Program-made: the position numbers and the translations under genes
The notes under the pieces: model-generated
Seen by the model: only the letters and a program-made list of their open reading frames with translations
What the model was told of the DNA's origin: nothing
The model's database searches: none
Assembly (NCBI RefSeq): GCF_003315795.1
Contig: NZ_QMEY01000014.1
Span: forward strand, 1 to 64,000
Direction: 5' to 3'
DNA from: Spongiactinospora rosea
GTDB taxonomy: Bacteria > Actinomycetota > Actinomycetes > Streptosporangiales > Streptosporangiaceae
Length of the DNA stretch: 64,000 bases
Part shown: positions 23,473 through 32,811 of the stretch, in pieces
Layout of the letters: each line of letters begins with the position of its first letter
Position numbering within the stretch: position 1 is the stretch's first letter

Positions 23473-24941
23473 CAATACGCTCCAGCTCCCCGGGCGACAG
23501 CCGACCAGGTCTTCCACAGGATCTGCAAGTCCAACATCAAGGACCAGTTTTCAACGTAACGCAGGTCCAACCGTACAGATTCCTCCCACGACAGATCCGA
23601 CCGGCCGCTCACCTGCCACAGACCGGTCAGGCCAGGGCGGACCAGCAGGCGCCGCCGTACGTCGTCGCCGTAGCAGGCGACCTCCTGCGGCAGCGGCGGA
23701 CGCGGGCCGACCAGCGACATGTGCCCGAGCAGGACGTTGATGAGCTGCGGCAGCTCATCCAGCGAACGGCGGCGCATCCACGCCCCGAACGGGGTGACCC
23801 GCGGATCGGCACGGATCTTGAACAGCACCCCGTCGACGTCGCTGACCAGCTCGACCTTGCGCAGCTCCGCGTCGGGTGCCATGGTGCGGAACTTGTAGAT
23901 GGTGAACTCGGCCCCGCCCCGCCCCACCCGCGTCTGCCGGAACAGGGCGGGCCCCTGGCTGCTTGAGCGCACCGCGACGGCGAGCACGGCCAGCAGGGGC
24001 GCGAGCGCGACCAGCAGCACGACGGCGGCCGTGCGGTCGAAGAGGTTCTTCACCAGCTGGCGGGGGCCGGACAGGTCGGGGTGCTCGACGTGGAGCAGTG
24101 GCAGCCCGGCGGCCGGGCGGATGGTCGTACGCGGGCCCGCCACCTCCATCAGCGCGGGCGCCACGACCAGTTCGGTGCGGGTGCGCTCCAGCCGCCAGGC
24201 GAGGCGGCTCAGCGCCACGCCGTCCATCTCGGGGCAGCCGAGCACCGCCACGGTGTCGGCGGTGGTCTGGCCGACCACCAGGGCCACGTCGGTGAAGTCG
24301 CCGAGCACGGGCACTCCGGCGACCTCGCGCGGGCCGCCCGCGGCGGGCAGGCAGGCGGCCACCACCTGCATGCCGTGCTCGGGCTCCAGCCGGAACCTGC
24401 GCACCAGCTCGGCCACGCCCGCGGGGTGACCGGCCACCACCACCCGGCGCATGCAGTCGCCCCGCTCGCGCCTGCGGTGCAGGCCGCGCCGCAGTCCCTG
24501 CCTGGCCGCCAGGGTGAGCGTGGTCATCAGCGGCAGCGCGAGCACGACGTAGCCGCGGGCGATTTCGGTCTTGGTGACGTACGCGCCGATGGCCAGCCCC
24601 GCGGTCAGCGCCAGCCCGCACTGCACCACCCGCCGGAACTCCTCGGTGCCCGCCCCCAGCATGCGCGGCTCGTAGGCGCGGTTGACCGTGATCGCCGCCG
24701 TCCAGAGCGGCGGCAGCACGGCGCTCAGCGCGAGGTAGGGAGCGACATAGGGGGTCACCTCCCCGAACCGGACGGCCACCGCCACCACCCCGGCCAGCAC
24801 GGCGCAAACGGCGTCGGAGAACATCGCCCGCCCGCGATACTGTCGCACCCACAGGGGCGGGCGGCAGCGATCCGCGGGGGCGGACACCCGCCGGCCGTCG
24901 CGCGGCCTCGCCGGGGCCGTGGATAGCTCACCGTCGAACAC
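23472..24941 (-). CDS. Polyprenyl-phosphate sugar-1-phosphate transferase (WbaP/WcaJ type)
   Basis: 489 residues from GTG 24941, five bases from AGGAGG. An N-terminal group of four to five membrane segments (about 38-150) is followed by a CoA-binding-like Rossmann domain (R-R-V-V-V-A-G-H-P-A-G-V), another membrane segment, and the catalytic bacterial sugar transferase domain: L-F-R-Q-T-R-V-G-R-G-G, F-R-T-M, R-R-S-L-D-E-L-P-Q-L, G-H-M-S-L-V-G-P-R-P, R-P-G-L-T-G-L-W-Q-V-S-G-R. It loads the first sugar phosphate onto undecaprenyl phosphate for exopolysaccharide. It leads the operon with cysQ-cysD-cysN, hinting at a sulfated glycan. Confidence 0.93.
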   Translation of the reverse strand: MFDGELSTAPARPRDGRRVSAPADRCRPPLWVRQYRGRAMFSDAVCAVLAGVVAVAVRFGEVTPYVAPYLALSAVLPPLWTAAITVNRAYEPRMLGAGTEEFRRVVQCGLALTAGLAIGAYVTKTEIARGYVVLALPLMTTLTLAARQGLRRGLHRRRERGDCMRRVVVAGHPAGVAELVRRFRLEPEHGMQVVAACLPAAGGPREVAGVPVLGDFTDVALVVGQTTADTVAVLGCPEMDGVALSRLAWRLERTRTELVVAPALMEVAGPRTTIRPAAGLPLLHVEHPDLSGPRQLVKNLFDRTAAVVLLVALAPLLAVLAVAVRSSSQGPALFRQTRVGRGGAEFTIYKFRTMAPDAELRKVELVSDVDGVLFKIRADPRVTPFGAWMRRRSLDELPQLINVLLGHMSLVGPRPPLPQEVACYGDDVRRRLLVRPGLTGLWQVSGRSDLSWEESVRLDLRYVENWSLMLDLQILWKTWSAVARGAGAY

Positions 24942-25095
24942 GCACCCCTCCTGTCGACCACTCACCGACCCCCATGGCCCGCCCGAGGACAAGGCGGACT
25001 CCCCAGCCGGCCGAAGAGCGCGCGGCGGCTTCATACTGTAGCAAAGGATCAACCGAGAGTGAGTAATACCGATCAGCGCGACGGAGGCGGCCGAG

Positions 25096-25740
25096 TTGAA
25101 GACTGAAACGTATATCTCCGTGGACATCGAGGCGGATGGCCCGATTCCCGGACCGTACTCGATGACGAGCTTGGGAATGACCGTCGCCGGGCGGATGCGC
25201 GGCCGGCACTTCGAGGCGATAAGCCCGGACACGAATACTTTCTACGTCGAACTGCGGCCGATCAGCGATGACTTCGTGCCGCAGGCCATGGCGGTGAGCG
25301 GCCTGGACAGGGACCGGCTGGTACGCGAGGGCGGCGACCCGGCGGAGGCGATGGCGCAGGCGGCGGCGTGGATCAAGCAGGTCTGCCGGAACTCGACGCC
25401 GGTGCTGGCGGCTTATCCGCTTTCTTTTGATTGGATGTGGATTTACTGGTACTTCATGAACTTTCTGGGGTCATCGCCCTTCGGGCATTCGCGATGCATC
25501 GACATCAAAACGCTGTATGCCGCAAAAGCCGGAGTGGCCATCGGCTGGTCGACGAAACGCCAGATGCCCCGCCACCTCGCCGCCAAACGCCCGCACACCC
25601 ACAACGCCCTTGACGACGCCATGGAGCAGGCCGAACTCCTCCAGAACCTGATGGCCTGGCCGGGAGCGGCGACCTCGGCCGGTCACGGCACGGCGGGCGA
25701 GGGTGCCGGCCCGCTCAGCGAGGAGGGCCGGAGAGTTTGA
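25096..25740 (+). CDS. 3'-5' exonuclease, DnaQ/DEDDh type
   Basis: 214 residues from TTG 25096 (GGAGGCGG upstream). Exo I is [12 protein letters not shown], and Exo III is the [13 protein letters not shown] segment with His and Asp of DEDDh enzymes; Exo II lies around S-F-D-W-M-W. It degrades DNA or RNA from 3' ends; its client pathway is unknown. The last 60 codons are low-complexity. Its end overlaps pth by 26 bp. Confidence 0.8.
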   Translation: MKTETYISVDIEADGPIPGPYSMTSLGMTVAGRMRGRHFEAISPDTNTFYVELRPISDDFVPQAMAVSGLDRDRLVREGGDPAEAMAQAAAWIKQVCRNSTPVLAAYPLSFDWMWIYWYFMNFLGSSPFGHSRCIDIKTLYAAKAGVAIGWSTKRQMPRHLAAKRPHTHNALDDAMEQAELLQNLMAWPGAATSAGHGTAGEGAGPLSEEGRRV

Positions 25741-26311
25741 GGTCGCTCGCGTGGAAGGCGTTCTGGGTGGCCTCCAGGCCCTTGGTCAGCAGCGACTCCA
25801 CGACGTCGGCCGCGCGGTCCACCAGGAACGGCAGGTCCTTGCGCTCGGCGGTGCCGAAGTCGCGCAGTACGAAGGCGGCCGGGTCCATCCGGCCGGGGGG
25901 GCGGCCGATGCCGAAGCGCACCCGCAGGTAGTCGCGGGTGCCGAGAGACTTGGTGATCGACTTGAGGCCGTTGTGACCGTTGTCGCCGCCGCCGAGCTTG
26001 GCGCGCAGCGCCCCGTACGGGACGTCCAGCTCGTCGTGGACGACGATCACCCGGGCCGGGTCGACCTTGTAGAAGTCGGCGAGGGCCTTGCAGGGGCCGC
26101 CGGAGAGGTTCATGAACGACAGGGGCTTGGCGAGCACGGCGGGCACCCCGGCCACGCGTCCCTCGACCACCGCCGCTCCGGCCCGGTGCGCCTTGAACCG
26201 CGCCCCGGCCCGCGCGGCCAGCTCATCGGCCACCATGAAACCGACATTGTGCCGGTTGCCGACGTCTTCCGGCCTGGGGTTGCCCAGGCCCGCGACCAGC
26301 CATCGCTCCAC
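25715..26311 (-). CDS. pth: Peptidyl-tRNA hydrolase
   Basis: 198 residues starting at GTG 26311, five bases after GGAGG. Conserved sites: G-L-G-N-P, N-R-H-N-V-G-F (catalytic His), S-F-M-N-L-S-G, V-H-D-E-L-D (catalytic Asp), N-G-H-N-G-L. It recycles tRNA from drop-off peptidyl-tRNA in the cytosol. It lies downstream of rplY, as is conserved in actinobacteria. Confidence 0.96.
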   Translation of the reverse strand: MERWLVAGLGNPRPEDVGNRHNVGFMVADELAARAGARFKAHRAGAAVVEGRVAGVPAVLAKPLSFMNLSGGPCKALADFYKVDPARVIVVHDELDVPYGALRAKLGGGDNGHNGLKSITKSLGTRDYLRVRFGIGRPPGRMDPAAFVLRDFGTAERKDLPFLVDRAADVVESLLTKGLEATQNAFHASDLKLSGPPR

Positions 26312-26663
26312 GGACACCTCCAAACCACAACGGGCGGCCCGGGATCCCCCCGACCGCCCCACCAGCGTGACACACCCACCGGGCCGTACGCCCCGACGAC
26401 AAAGCACCCCAAGCCGGCCGAACGGGGGTTGCCCGCCGGCGGAGAGGGACCGGCCCCCGGGCCTGGTGATCCGGGGCGGGCAGAGCCGTCAGGCCCGAAC
26501 CCGCCGGGCCAAGGGCCCGAACCGGCCGCCCTGAGCCGGTCGAGCCGATCGGCGAAGGGTGACCCGAAGCGGGCAGGCCGCCGGGCTGAGGACCTGCCGG
26601 GCCCCCAGCCCACCGCGAAACGCAGAGCCTGCCAGGACCCGCTGGGGCCCTGGCTCTGCGGGG
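26312..26663 (-). terminator. rplY-pth intergenic region with terminator hairpin
   Basis: CGCAGAGCC (26621-26629) and GGCTCTGCG (26652-26660) form a 9-bp stem with further inner pairing, 4 bp after the rplY stop on the minus strand. The rest of the 352 bp is GC-rich with no gene. pth probably has its own promoter near 26330-26400. Confidence 0.65.
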
Positions 26664-27281
26664 TTACTCGGACTCGGCAGCGGCCTCTGCGGGGGCCTCG
26701 GCCTCGGCCTCGGCGCCCTCGGCCGGGGCCTCTTCCTCGACCGTGGTCGGCTTGGAGGTGATGTGCAGCACCAGGGCCTCGGCGTCGGCGGTAAGGGAGA
26801 CGCCGGACGGCAGGCGCAGGTCGCCGGAGGTGATCTGGGTGCCGATCTCCAGGCCGGTGATGTCGACCTCGACGCCCTGCGGGATGTGCGTGGCCTCGGC
26901 CTCGACCGGGACGGACATCATGAGCTGCTCAAGCATGCCGTCAGGCACGACGTCGCCCACGACGTTGACCGGGATCTCGACCGCGACCTTCTCGCCCCGG
27001 CGGACCAGCAGCAGGTCGATGTGCTCCAGGAAGCCCTTGAGCGGGTCGCGCTGGATGCCCTTGGGCAGGGCCAGCTCGTCGACGCCGTCGCCGGCGAGGC
27101 GGATGAGCACGTTGGGCGTGCGCAGCGCGATCATCAGCTCGTGGCCCGGCAGGGTGAGGTGCCGGGGGTCGGTGCCGTGCCCGTAGAGGACGGCGGGCAC
27201 CTTGTCGGCGCGGCGGATCTTGCGGGCGGCTCCCTTGCCGAACGCGGTGCGCTGCTCGACGTTGATGCGTACTTCGGACAC
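26664..27281 (-). CDS. rplY: 50S ribosomal protein L25 / general stress protein Ctc
   Basis: 205 residues, the long CTC form: an L25 domain (I-N-V-E-Q-R-T-A-F-G-K-G-A-A-R-K-I-R, L-Y-G-H-G) binding 5S rRNA, then the TL5-type C-terminal beta domain, and an acidic Ala/Glu tail. GTG 27281 follows GGAG. It sits between prs/glmU and pth in most actinobacteria, here interrupted by the TetR/SDR genes. Confidence 0.95.
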   Translation of the reverse strand: MSEVRINVEQRTAFGKGAARKIRRADKVPAVLYGHGTDPRHLTLPGHELMIALRTPNVLIRLAGDGVDELALPKGIQRDPLKGFLEHIDLLLVRRGEKVAVEIPVNVVGDVVPDGMLEQLMMSVPVEAEATHIPQGVEVDITGLEIGTQITSGDLRLPSGVSLTADAEALVLHITSKPTTVEEEAPAEGAEAEAEAPAEAAAESE

Positions 27282-27376
27282 GGCTGATCTCCTAGGGACA
27301 TCGATGATTTCGGGTGGAATGTGCGCCCACCCTGGCCCGCCCTAGCGGAAGGCGTTACGGGCGCAACCTGACCAGT

Positions 27377-28003
27377 CTATACGTCGCCGAAGCCGATCCC
27401 GTCCAGAAGGTTGGTCACCAACGCGATGATGAAGTCGTCGGTGACCGGTTCGTCCGGGATGAGCAGCCGGTGGTAGACCGCTCCCCACAGTTGGTCGACG
27501 AGGACCCGCACATCGATCTCGGCCCGGACCTGCCCGGCCTCCTGTGCCCGGCGCAGCCGCTCACCGGCCAGCGCGCGCCGCCCCGAGGAGTACAGCCGCC
27601 GGAAGGCGGCGGACAGGTCGGGGTCGGTCTGGGCCTGGCCGATCAGTTCGGCCAGGACCCTCCCGCCCGGTGTCTCGGTCATCACCCGGGCGAACGCGCG
27701 CAACTGGCTGATCAGGTCCGCGCGGATGTCCCCTGTGTCGGGAAAGGCCAGCCGCTCCTGCACGGCGTGGAAGTAGCCGTCCATGGCCAGGGCGCCCTTG
27801 GAGGGCCACCACTTGTAGAGGGTCGTCTTGCTGACGCTCGACAGCCTGGCCACCCGCTCGAAGGTCAGGTCCGCGATGCCCTCGGTGAGCAGGACCTCGC
27901 CGACCGTGCGAAGCACGTCGGCCCGTACCTCGTCCGCCGGCCGGCGTCCCCGCCCGCGCTGGCCGCGCTCTCCGGCGACGGCGTCCCTGGGCTCTGTGGC
28001 CAC
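27377..28003 (-). CDS. TetR-family regulator
   Basis: 208 residues. The HTH (about 28-75) has V-L-R-T-V-G-E-V-L-L-T-E-G-I, S-S-V-S-K-T-T-L-Y-K-W-W-P-S-K, the pattern of AcrR-like repressors. The start is GTG 28003, six bases after AGGA; a second GTG at 28009 has no spacing. It lies downstream of, and in the same direction as, an SDR gene. Two inverted 14/15-mers upstream probably serve as operators. Confidence 0.85.
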   Translation of the reverse strand: MATEPRDAVAGERGQRGRGRRPADEVRADVLRTVGEVLLTEGIADLTFERVARLSSVSKTTLYKWWPSKGALAMDGYFHAVQERLAFPDTGDIRADLISQLRAFARVMTETPGGRVLAELIGQAQTDPDLSAAFRRLYSSGRRALAGERLRRAQEAGQVRAEIDVRVLVDQLWGAVYHRLLIPDEPVTDDFIIALVTNLLDGIGFGDV

Positions 28004-28040
28004 GTTCACTCCTGCTGTGTCGTTACCGGATCTCGTCAGT

Positions 28041-28189
28041 GAACCTTTTCAACCTCACGTTCCCCGGTCAGAGGCGGCAAGTGGGATTCCGTATCCGTAT
28101 GACGAGGCGTCCTGCCGGGCTACCGTGCCCGGGCCGAGTCCGGTGGAGGCGCCCCTGACCTGGTCCAGGCGACCGGTTGAAAAAGGTTC
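28041..28189. promoter_or_regulatory. Widely spaced inverted repeats upstream of the TetR gene
   Basis: GAACCTTTTCAACC (28041-28054) and GGTTGAAAAAGGTTC (28175-28189) are inverted copies that differ by one A/T. They flank the likely TetR promoter; one lies 20 bp after the SDR stop. They suggest two repressor sites or a looped complex. Confidence 0.55.
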
Positions 28190-28209
28190 AGTCTAGGCAG
28201 GCGGGCGCG

Positions 28210-29109
28210 TCAGTCCCGTCCGCCCCTGACACGCAGCAGTTCGCCGAAGCCCATACGGGTGATGAACCGCTCCTGCGCGCGCCGCGCCAGCTCGTTGACC
28301 TCCTCGACACCGGCCTCGGTGAAATCGACGACCGTCCGGAACGGGCGGGCGCCTCTCGGCAGGGCGAGGATCCGGGTGATCTCCTCGGCCACGGCCCTCG
28401 GATGCGCGTCCACGCCGGGCGTGAAGAGGGCCGCGGTGGCCTCCTCGTTGCGGGCCACCATCGGGTCCAGGTGGGCGTAGGCGCGGCTGCGCTCCTGGTC
28501 GGTCGCGCGGCTCGCGTTGCGGAAGTGGTCCGTCCCCTGGGTGAAGGGGCCGGGCATCACGATGGTGGTCTCGATGCCGAACTGGCCCACCTCGTACGCG
28601 GTGACCTGCGCCAGGGCGTCCGCGGCGAACTTGGAGGCCACGTACGGGCCCAGGAAGGGCGGTACGACCACCGATGTGGTGCTGCCCACGTAGAGCAGCG
28701 TCCCCGACCGGCGTTCCCGCATGTGCGGGAGCACCGCCCGGTTGACCCGCTGAATGCCGATGGCATTGATGTCGAACAGGTGCTGGACGTCCTCGGGAGT
28801 GAATGCCTCGACATAACCGACGTTCAGGTGACCGGCGTTGTGCACGACCGTGTCGAGGCGTCCCGCCTCGCCGATGACGGTGCGGACGGCGGCTTCGGCC
28901 GACGGGTCGGACGTGACGTCGAGTTCGACGACCCGCAGGTCGAGACCTTCGCGAAGGGCGTGTCCCAGCAGGTCCTCCGCGTGGCCGGCGTTGCGGCCCG
29001 CGACGTCGCGCATGCTCGCGTAGACGGTGTGCCCGGCCGCGGCCAGGGAGCGGGCCGCGAGGTTGCCGATTCCGGTCGCGGCACCGGTGATCAGGATCAC
29101 GTTGGACAT
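28210..29109 (-). CDS. Short-chain dehydrogenase/reductase
   Basis: 299 residues of classical SDR: TGAATGIG, N-A-G-H, S-T-T with Y-V-A-S-K. The C-terminal substrate part is long (P-F-T-Q-G-T-D-H-F, then R-P-F-R-T-V-V-D), as in actinomycete SDRs of unknown substrate. It is followed by the TetR gene and preceded by another SDR gene 35 bp away on the same strand. Confidence 0.9.
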   Translation of the reverse strand: MSNVILITGAATGIGNLAARSLAAAGHTVYASMRDVAGRNAGHAEDLLGHALREGLDLRVVELDVTSDPSAEAAVRTVIGEAGRLDTVVHNAGHLNVGYVEAFTPEDVQHLFDINAIGIQRVNRAVLPHMRERRSGTLLYVGSTTSVVVPPFLGPYVASKFAADALAQVTAYEVGQFGIETTIVMPGPFTQGTDHFRNASRATDQERSRAYAHLDPMVARNEEATAALFTPGVDAHPRAVAEEITRILALPRGARPFRTVVDFTEAGVEEVNELARRAQERFITRMGFGELLRVRGGRD

Positions 29110-29144
29110 CAGGGCTTTCCTTTCCGTACTCGACGGGGAGGGGA

Positions 29145-29885
29145 TCAGGCGAGGCCGCCGTTGGGGTAGATCACCTGGCCGTTGATCCAGCGGGCCGGGC
29201 CGGCCAGGAAGGAGACGGTCTCGGCGATGTCGGCGGGCTCGCCGAGGCGTTCCAGTGGGGCGGCGTTGGCGAGGGCGTCGACCGTGGCCTCGTTCTTGCC
29301 GTTGAAGAACAGCGGGGTGGCGGTGGGGCCGGGGCCCACGGCGTTGACGGTGATGTCACGGCCGCGCAGTTCGCGGGCGAGGATCAGGGTCAGGCCCTCG
29401 ACGGCGGCCTTGCTGGCGACGTAGGCCGCGTAGTTCGGCATCTGGGTGCGGACGACGGACGTCGAGAAGTTGATGATGGCTCCGCCCGCGCGGACCCGGC
29501 GGGCGGCCTGCTGGGAGACGACGAAGGCGCCGCGGATGTTGGTGCGGTGCATCCGGTCCAGGTCGGCGAGGTCGAAGGTCGCGATGGGGGCGAGGATCAT
29601 GATCCCCGCGGTGTTCACCACGACGTCGATGCCGCCGAACGCCGACTCCACGGCGTCGAACGCCGCGGCCATGGCGTCCTCGTCGGCGATGTCGCCCGCG
29701 ACCGCGATGGCCGCGCCGCCGGCCTCGGTGATCTCGGCGACGGTCTCCTCGGCCGCCGCCCGGTTACCGGCGTAGTGCACGGCCACGGCCATGCCGTCCG
29801 CGGCGAGCCGCAGGGCCGCGGCCCGGCCGATGCCGCCCGACCCTCCGGTGACCAGTGCGACGCGACGGGTGCCGACTGCGTTCAT
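29145..29885 (-). CDS. Short-chain dehydrogenase/reductase (FabG-like)
   Basis: 246 residues: TGGSGGIG, N-T-A-G-I, S-T-S with Y-A-A-Y-V-A-S-K, and G-P-G-P-T-A-T-P. ATG 29885 follows GGAGGAAC. Two copies of a TetR-type operator lie directly upstream (29905-29952), so it is probably inducible. It may form an operon with the next SDR gene. Confidence 0.9.
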   Translation of the reverse strand: MNAVGTRRVALVTGGSGGIGRAAALRLAADGMAVAVHYAGNRAAAEETVAEITEAGGAAIAVAGDIADEDAMAAAFDAVESAFGGIDVVVNTAGIMILAPIATFDLADLDRMHRTNIRGAFVVSQQAARRVRAGGAIINFSTSVVRTQMPNYAAYVASKAAVEGLTLILARELRGRDITVNAVGPGPTATPLFFNGKNEATVDALANAAPLERLGEPADIAETVSFLAGPARWINGQVIYPNGGLA

Positions 29886-29904
29886 GGGTTCCTCCAGCGC
29901 TCGA

Positions 29905-29952
29905 TATGAACGATGCGTACATATAACTACAGATATGAACGCCACGTCCATA
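29905..29952. promoter_or_regulatory. Twin 19-bp operators before the SDR operon
   Basis: TATGAACG-ATG-CGTACATA (29905-29923) and TATGAACG-CCA-CGTCCATA (29934-29952) share one dyad, TATGNACG-N3-CGTNCATA, with centres 29 bp apart. This fits cooperative binding of a TetR-type repressor. Confidence 0.7.
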
Positions 29953-29969
29953 TAGACCCGCCAAAAGAA

Positions 29970-29999
29970 GACCGGCGCCCGCGGCAGCGGACGCCGGTC
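29970..29999 (-). terminator. Terminator of prs
   Basis: GACCGGCG (29970-29977) pairs with CGCCGGTC (29992-29999), extended by CCGC/GCGG. Read on the minus strand after prs it is followed by CTTCTTTTGG, a U-rich tail. Confidence 0.7.
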
Positions 30000-30039
30000 G
30001 AACCCTAAGCCGGTCGAACCTGAAGGACGAGCCAGAGGG

Positions 30040-31017
30040 CTAGCTGTCCCCCTCGAACAGGCTCGTCACCGAGCCGTCGTTGAAGACCTCACTGATCGCC
30101 TGCGCGATCAGCGGGGCGATGGACAGCACGGTCAGCTTGTCGAACCGCTTGTCGCCCGCCAGCGGCAGCGTGTTCGTCACCACGACCTCAGAGATCCGGG
30201 AGTTCTTCATCCGGTCCACGGCGGGGCTGGAGAACACCGCGTGGGTGGCCGCGACCAGCACGTTGGTCGCGCCCTGCTCGTAGAGGGCGTCGGCGGCCTT
30301 GCAGATCGTGCCCGCCGTGTCGATCATGTCGTCGATCAGCACGCACGTACGGCCGCGCACCTTACCGACCACCTCGTGCACCTTCACCTGGTTGGCCACG
30401 TCGAGGTCGCGGCGCTTGTGGATGAAGGCGACCGGGGTGCCGAGCTTGTCGGCCCACCGCTCGGCCAGGCGGACCCGGCCGGTGTCGGGGGAGACGATCG
30501 TGGTGTTCTCTGGCTCCAGCTTGTCGCTCAGGTAGGAGGCGAGGACCGGCATCGCGAACAGGTGGTCCACCGGGCCGTCGAAGAAGCCCTGGATCTGGGA
30601 GGTGTGCAGGTCGACCGACATGAGCCGGTCGGCTCCCGCGGTCTTGAACAGGTCGGCGATCAGCCGGGCGGTGATCGGCTCCCGGCCGCGGCCCTTCTTG
30701 TCCTGGCGGGCGTACCCGAAGAACGGCATGACCACGGTGATGCGCTTGGCCGAGGCCCGCTTGAGCGCGTCCACCATGATCAGCTGTTCCATGATCCACT
30801 GGTTGATCGGAGCAGTGTGACTCTGGATCACGAAGGCGTCACATCCGCGTACGGACTCCAGGTAGCGGGCGTAGATCTCACCGTTGGCGAAGTCGTGCAG
30901 TCTGGTGGGGGTCATCTCGATCCCGAGATGGGCCGCGACCTCTTCGGCCAGCTCGGGATAAGCCCTTCCGGAGAAGAACATGAGGTTCTTCTCCCCGGTC
31001 GCCTTCATGCCGCTCAC
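30040..31017 (-). CDS. prs: Ribose-phosphate pyrophosphokinase
   Basis: 325 residues, class I PRPP synthase: F-S-G-R-A-Y-P-E-L-A, S-V-D-L-H-T-S-Q-I-Q-G-F-F, V-S-P-D-T-G-R, K-R-R-D and the PRPP-binding D-D-M-I-D-T-A-G-T. It makes PRPP from ribose 5-phosphate and ATP for nucleotides, His and Trp. GTG 31017 has a GAGGTGG site; ATG 31008 is an alternative. It lies 49 bp after glmU in the same direction. Confidence 0.96.
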   Translation of the reverse strand: MSGMKATGEKNLMFFSGRAYPELAEEVAAHLGIEMTPTRLHDFANGEIYARYLESVRGCDAFVIQSHTAPINQWIMEQLIMVDALKRASAKRITVVMPFFGYARQDKKGRGREPITARLIADLFKTAGADRLMSVDLHTSQIQGFFDGPVDHLFAMPVLASYLSDKLEPENTTIVSPDTGRVRLAERWADKLGTPVAFIHKRRDLDVANQVKVHEVVGKVRGRTCVLIDDMIDTAGTICKAADALYEQGATNVLVAATHAVFSSPAVDRMKNSRISEVVVTNTLPLAGDKRFDKLTVLSIAPLIAQAISEVFNDGSVTSLFEGDS

Positions 31018-31066
31018 CGTGCCACCTCACCGGATGATTCGATGACGTGCCGACGTGATCGCTTGC

Positions 31067-32527
31067 TCACGTGCCTTTCTCCTGTTGATCGGCGGTCGGC
31101 GCGGCGGCCGACGCGCGAAGCGCCGCCTCGGCCGACCTGGTGCCCGCACGCTTGCGCGCGACCCACCCTTCAATATTGCGTTGCCGTCCGCGGGCGACCG
31201 CTATCGCCCCGGGCGGCACGTCATTGGTGATCGTGGAACCCGCCGCCGTATGCGCGCCGTCGCCGATCGTCACCGGCGCGATCAGCATGGTGTCGCAGCC
31301 GACGAAGGCGTGCTCCCCCACGGTGGTGTGGTTCTTCGCCACGCCGTCGTAGTTGACGAACACGGTCGCCGCGCCGATGTTGGCGCCCGCGCCGATCGTG
31401 GCGTCTCCCACATAGCTGAGGTGCGGCACCTTGGCACCCTCGCCGACCTGGGAGTTCTTTATCTCTACGTGTGCGCCCGCCTTGGCCTTGCGCATCAGCA
31501 CGGCCCCGGGGCGAAGGTAGGTGTAGGGGCCGACCTGGGCCTGCGGGCCGATCCGCGCGCCCTCGCAGACGGAGTTGCGCACCACGGCGTCGGCCCCGAC
31601 CTCGGTGTCGGTGAGCGTGGTGGCCGGGCCGATCTGCGCGCCGGCCGCGACCGTCGTACGGCCGTGCAGCTGGCACCCGGGGTGGATCACGGCGTCGGCC
31701 TCAAGCTCGACGTCCACGTCGATCCAGGTGCTGGCGGGATCGATCACGGTCACCCCGGCCAGCATGTGCTCGTGCAGCATCCGGTCGTTCAGCACCCGGC
31801 GGGCGGCGGCGAGCTGGACCCGGTTGTTGACGCCCTCCACCTCGACGTGGTCGGCGGCCACGAAGGCGCCGACCCGGTGGCCGTCGTCGCGCAGGATCGC
31901 CAGGACGTCGGTGAGGTATTCCTCGCCCTGGGCGTTGGCGGCCCCGACCCGCTTGATCGCGTCGGCCAGGAGCTGCCCGTCGAAGGCGTAGACCCCGGAG
32001 TTCATCTCCCGGATCGCGCGCTGCCCGGGGGTGGCGTCCTTGTGCTCGACGATCTCCAGCACCGCGCCGTCAGGGTCGCGGATGATCCGCCCGTAACCGG
32101 TCGGGTCGGGCACCTCGGCGGTCAGCACGGTGACCGCGTTGCCCTCCTCGGCGTGTACGCCGAGCAGCCGGGCCATCGTCTCGCGGCGCAGCATCGGCGT
32201 GTCGCCGTACGTGACCAGGACGGTGCCGCCGATCGTGCCGATCTCTTCCAGGGCGGTGCGCACCGCGTGGCCGGTGCCGCGCTGTTCGGCCTGCACCACG
32301 GCCAGCGCGTCGGGGCTGGTGGCGGCCAGATGCTCGCGCATTCGCTCCCGCTCGTGCCCGATGACGACGATCAGGCGCTCGGGTTCGAGCCCGCGCGCGG
32401 CGGTGAGCACATGGTCGAGCATCGCCCGGCCGCACAGCTCGTGCAGGACTTTCGGTCGTTCGGACTTCATCCGTGTGCCCTCGCCCGCGGCGAGGACGAC
32501 GACGGCGGCCGGGCGCGGCACACTCAC
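31067..32527 (-). CDS. glmU: Bifunctional UDP-N-acetylglucosamine pyrophosphorylase / glucosamine-1-phosphate N-acetyltransferase
   Basis: 486 residues. The N-terminal uridylyltransferase has L-A-A-G-E-G-T-R-M-K-S and Y-G-D-T-P; the C-terminal part is a left-handed beta helix of hexapeptide repeats with Y-L-R-P-G-A-V-L and N-Y-D-G-V-A-K-N-H-T. It makes UDP-GlcNAc for peptidoglycan. The start is GTG 32527. tRNA-Gln lies upstream on the same strand, and prs downstream. Confidence 0.96.
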   Translation of the reverse strand: MSVPRPAAVVVLAAGEGTRMKSERPKVLHELCGRAMLDHVLTAARGLEPERLIVVIGHERERMREHLAATSPDALAVVQAEQRGTGHAVRTALEEIGTIGGTVLVTYGDTPMLRRETMARLLGVHAEEGNAVTVLTAEVPDPTGYGRIIRDPDGAVLEIVEHKDATPGQRAIREMNSGVYAFDGQLLADAIKRVGAANAQGEEYLTDVLAILRDDGHRVGAFVAADHVEVEGVNNRVQLAAARRVLNDRMLHEHMLAGVTVIDPASTWIDVDVELEADAVIHPGCQLHGRTTVAAGAQIGPATTLTDTEVGADAVVRNSVCEGARIGPQAQVGPYTYLRPGAVLMRKAKAGAHVEIKNSQVGEGAKVPHLSYVGDATIGAGANIGAATVFVNYDGVAKNHTTVGEHAFVGCDTMLIAPVTIGDGAHTAAGSTITNDVPPGAIAVARGRQRNIEGWVARKRAGTRSAEAALRASAAAPTADQQEKGT

Positions 32528-32739
32528 GGACTGAGCTCCCTCGGCGTCGCGGCTGTGGATGGTTCGGATGCTGTGAACAAAACGGATGATCTACTCAAAC
32601 CTGATGAGGATGGCGTACGGCTACCACCTGGGCCCCGCGCCGCAATCCACCCGACACCGTGAGGATACCTGCCCGCCTCACGATGGCTCTCACCCCACCC
32701 GACCATCCCGGGTGACCCGACGAACCACATACGACAGTG

Positions 32740-32811
32740 CTCCGGCGCCAGGACTCGAACCTGGACAACTGACACCAAAAGACAGCGGGCTGCCAATTAC
32801 CCAACGCCGGA
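32740..32811 (-). tRNA. tRNA-Gln (UUG anticodon)
   Basis: 72 nt on the minus strand. Acceptor TCCGGCG pairs with CGCCGGA, the T arm is CCAGG-TTCGAGT-CCTGG, and the anticodon loop TTTTGGT gives UUG. The anticodon stem CTGTC/GTCAG has one T-T mismatch. CCA is not encoded. It resembles actinobacterial tRNA-Gln. Confidence 0.88.
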
